The notes below the pieces were generated by a model. That model searched no databases. It was not told the origin of the DNA and worked only from the letters and a program-made list of their open reading frames with translations. The position numbers and the translations under genes are program-made. DNA of 36,090 nt from an uncultured Verrucomicrobiota bacterium (GTDB lineage: Bacteria > Verrucomicrobiota > Verrucomicrobiae > Verrucomicrobiales > DEV007): contig CACJBM010000011.1 of assembly GCA_902591645.1 (NCBI GenBank), positions 1-36,090 of the forward strand, given 5' to 3'. Position 1 is the stretch's first letter; the number at the start of each line of letters is the position of its first letter. Below, piece by piece: positions 36,082-36,090 of this stretch.

Positions 36082-36090
36082 TTTCTATTA

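Overview
The window (36,090 bases, AT-rich by eye) looks like ordinary chromosome from a Gram-negative, aerobically respiring bacterium. I place it with moderate confidence in the Verrucomicrobiota, possibly a marine Opitutia/Puniceicoccales-like lineage. The reasons are an ExbB-ExbD-ExbD-TPR envelope cluster, a UGP2-type rather than GalU-type UTP-glucose-1-phosphate uridylyltransferase, and many weak or absent Shine-Dalgarno sequences. There are no rRNA or tRNA genes, CRISPR arrays, insertion sequences, prophage genes or attachment sites that I can recognise.

Layout. Bases 1-922 (plus strand): the 3' end of an L,D-transpeptidase gene, then a one-domain rhodanese whose start codon lies inside a 10-bp inverted repeat. 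919-2223 (minus): argG. 2265-2639 (plus): crcB/fluC fluoride channel, divergent from argG across only 41 bp. 2676-5770 (minus): the glycolytic set gap-pgk-tpiA, with a strong hairpin between gap and pgk and a palindrome inside the putative gap promoter. 5929-8769 (minus): a large exported M16 zinc peptidase. 8770-9287: a regulatory-rich intergenic stretch with a 46-codon small gene. 9288-10942 (plus): nadK, coaD and a small very basic protein. 11014-17025 (minus): exbB, exbD, exbD, a 968-residue exported TPR protein and an exported companion protein. 17176-19796 (minus): an SGNH-like protein without its catalytic residues, and the UGP2-type uridylyltransferase. 19837-21948 (minus): an OmpR-type two-component system. 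22053-34301 (minus): respiratory complex I genes nuoD to nuoN in canonical order, but without nuoA, nuoB and nuoC. 34605-36020 (minus): uxaC.

How the genes work together. gap, pgk and tpiA form the triose-phosphate part of glycolysis. The NADH it makes can be oxidised by the NADH dehydrogenase encoded by the nuo cluster, once NuoA, NuoB and NuoC are supplied from elsewhere. NadK and CoaD supply NADP and coenzyme A. UxaC brings hexuronates into central metabolism, and the UGP2-type enzyme feeds UDP-glucose to polysaccharide synthesis. The ExbB/ExbD/TPR cluster should couple the proton gradient to work in the envelope. The L,D-transpeptidase and the M16 peptidase also act in the envelope.

Most genes are housekeeping. 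The less ordinary signals are a perfect TGTGA-N6-TCACA operator before the truncated nuo cluster, palindromes placed inside promoter spacers, the hairpin over the rhodanese start codon, the duplicated ExbD motor operon with large TPR partners, the SGNH pseudoenzyme, and the two small unrecognised proteins. I found no clear evidence of a wholly new defence or mobile system. All promoter, operator and terminator calls come from reading the sequence by eye, without any scoring program.
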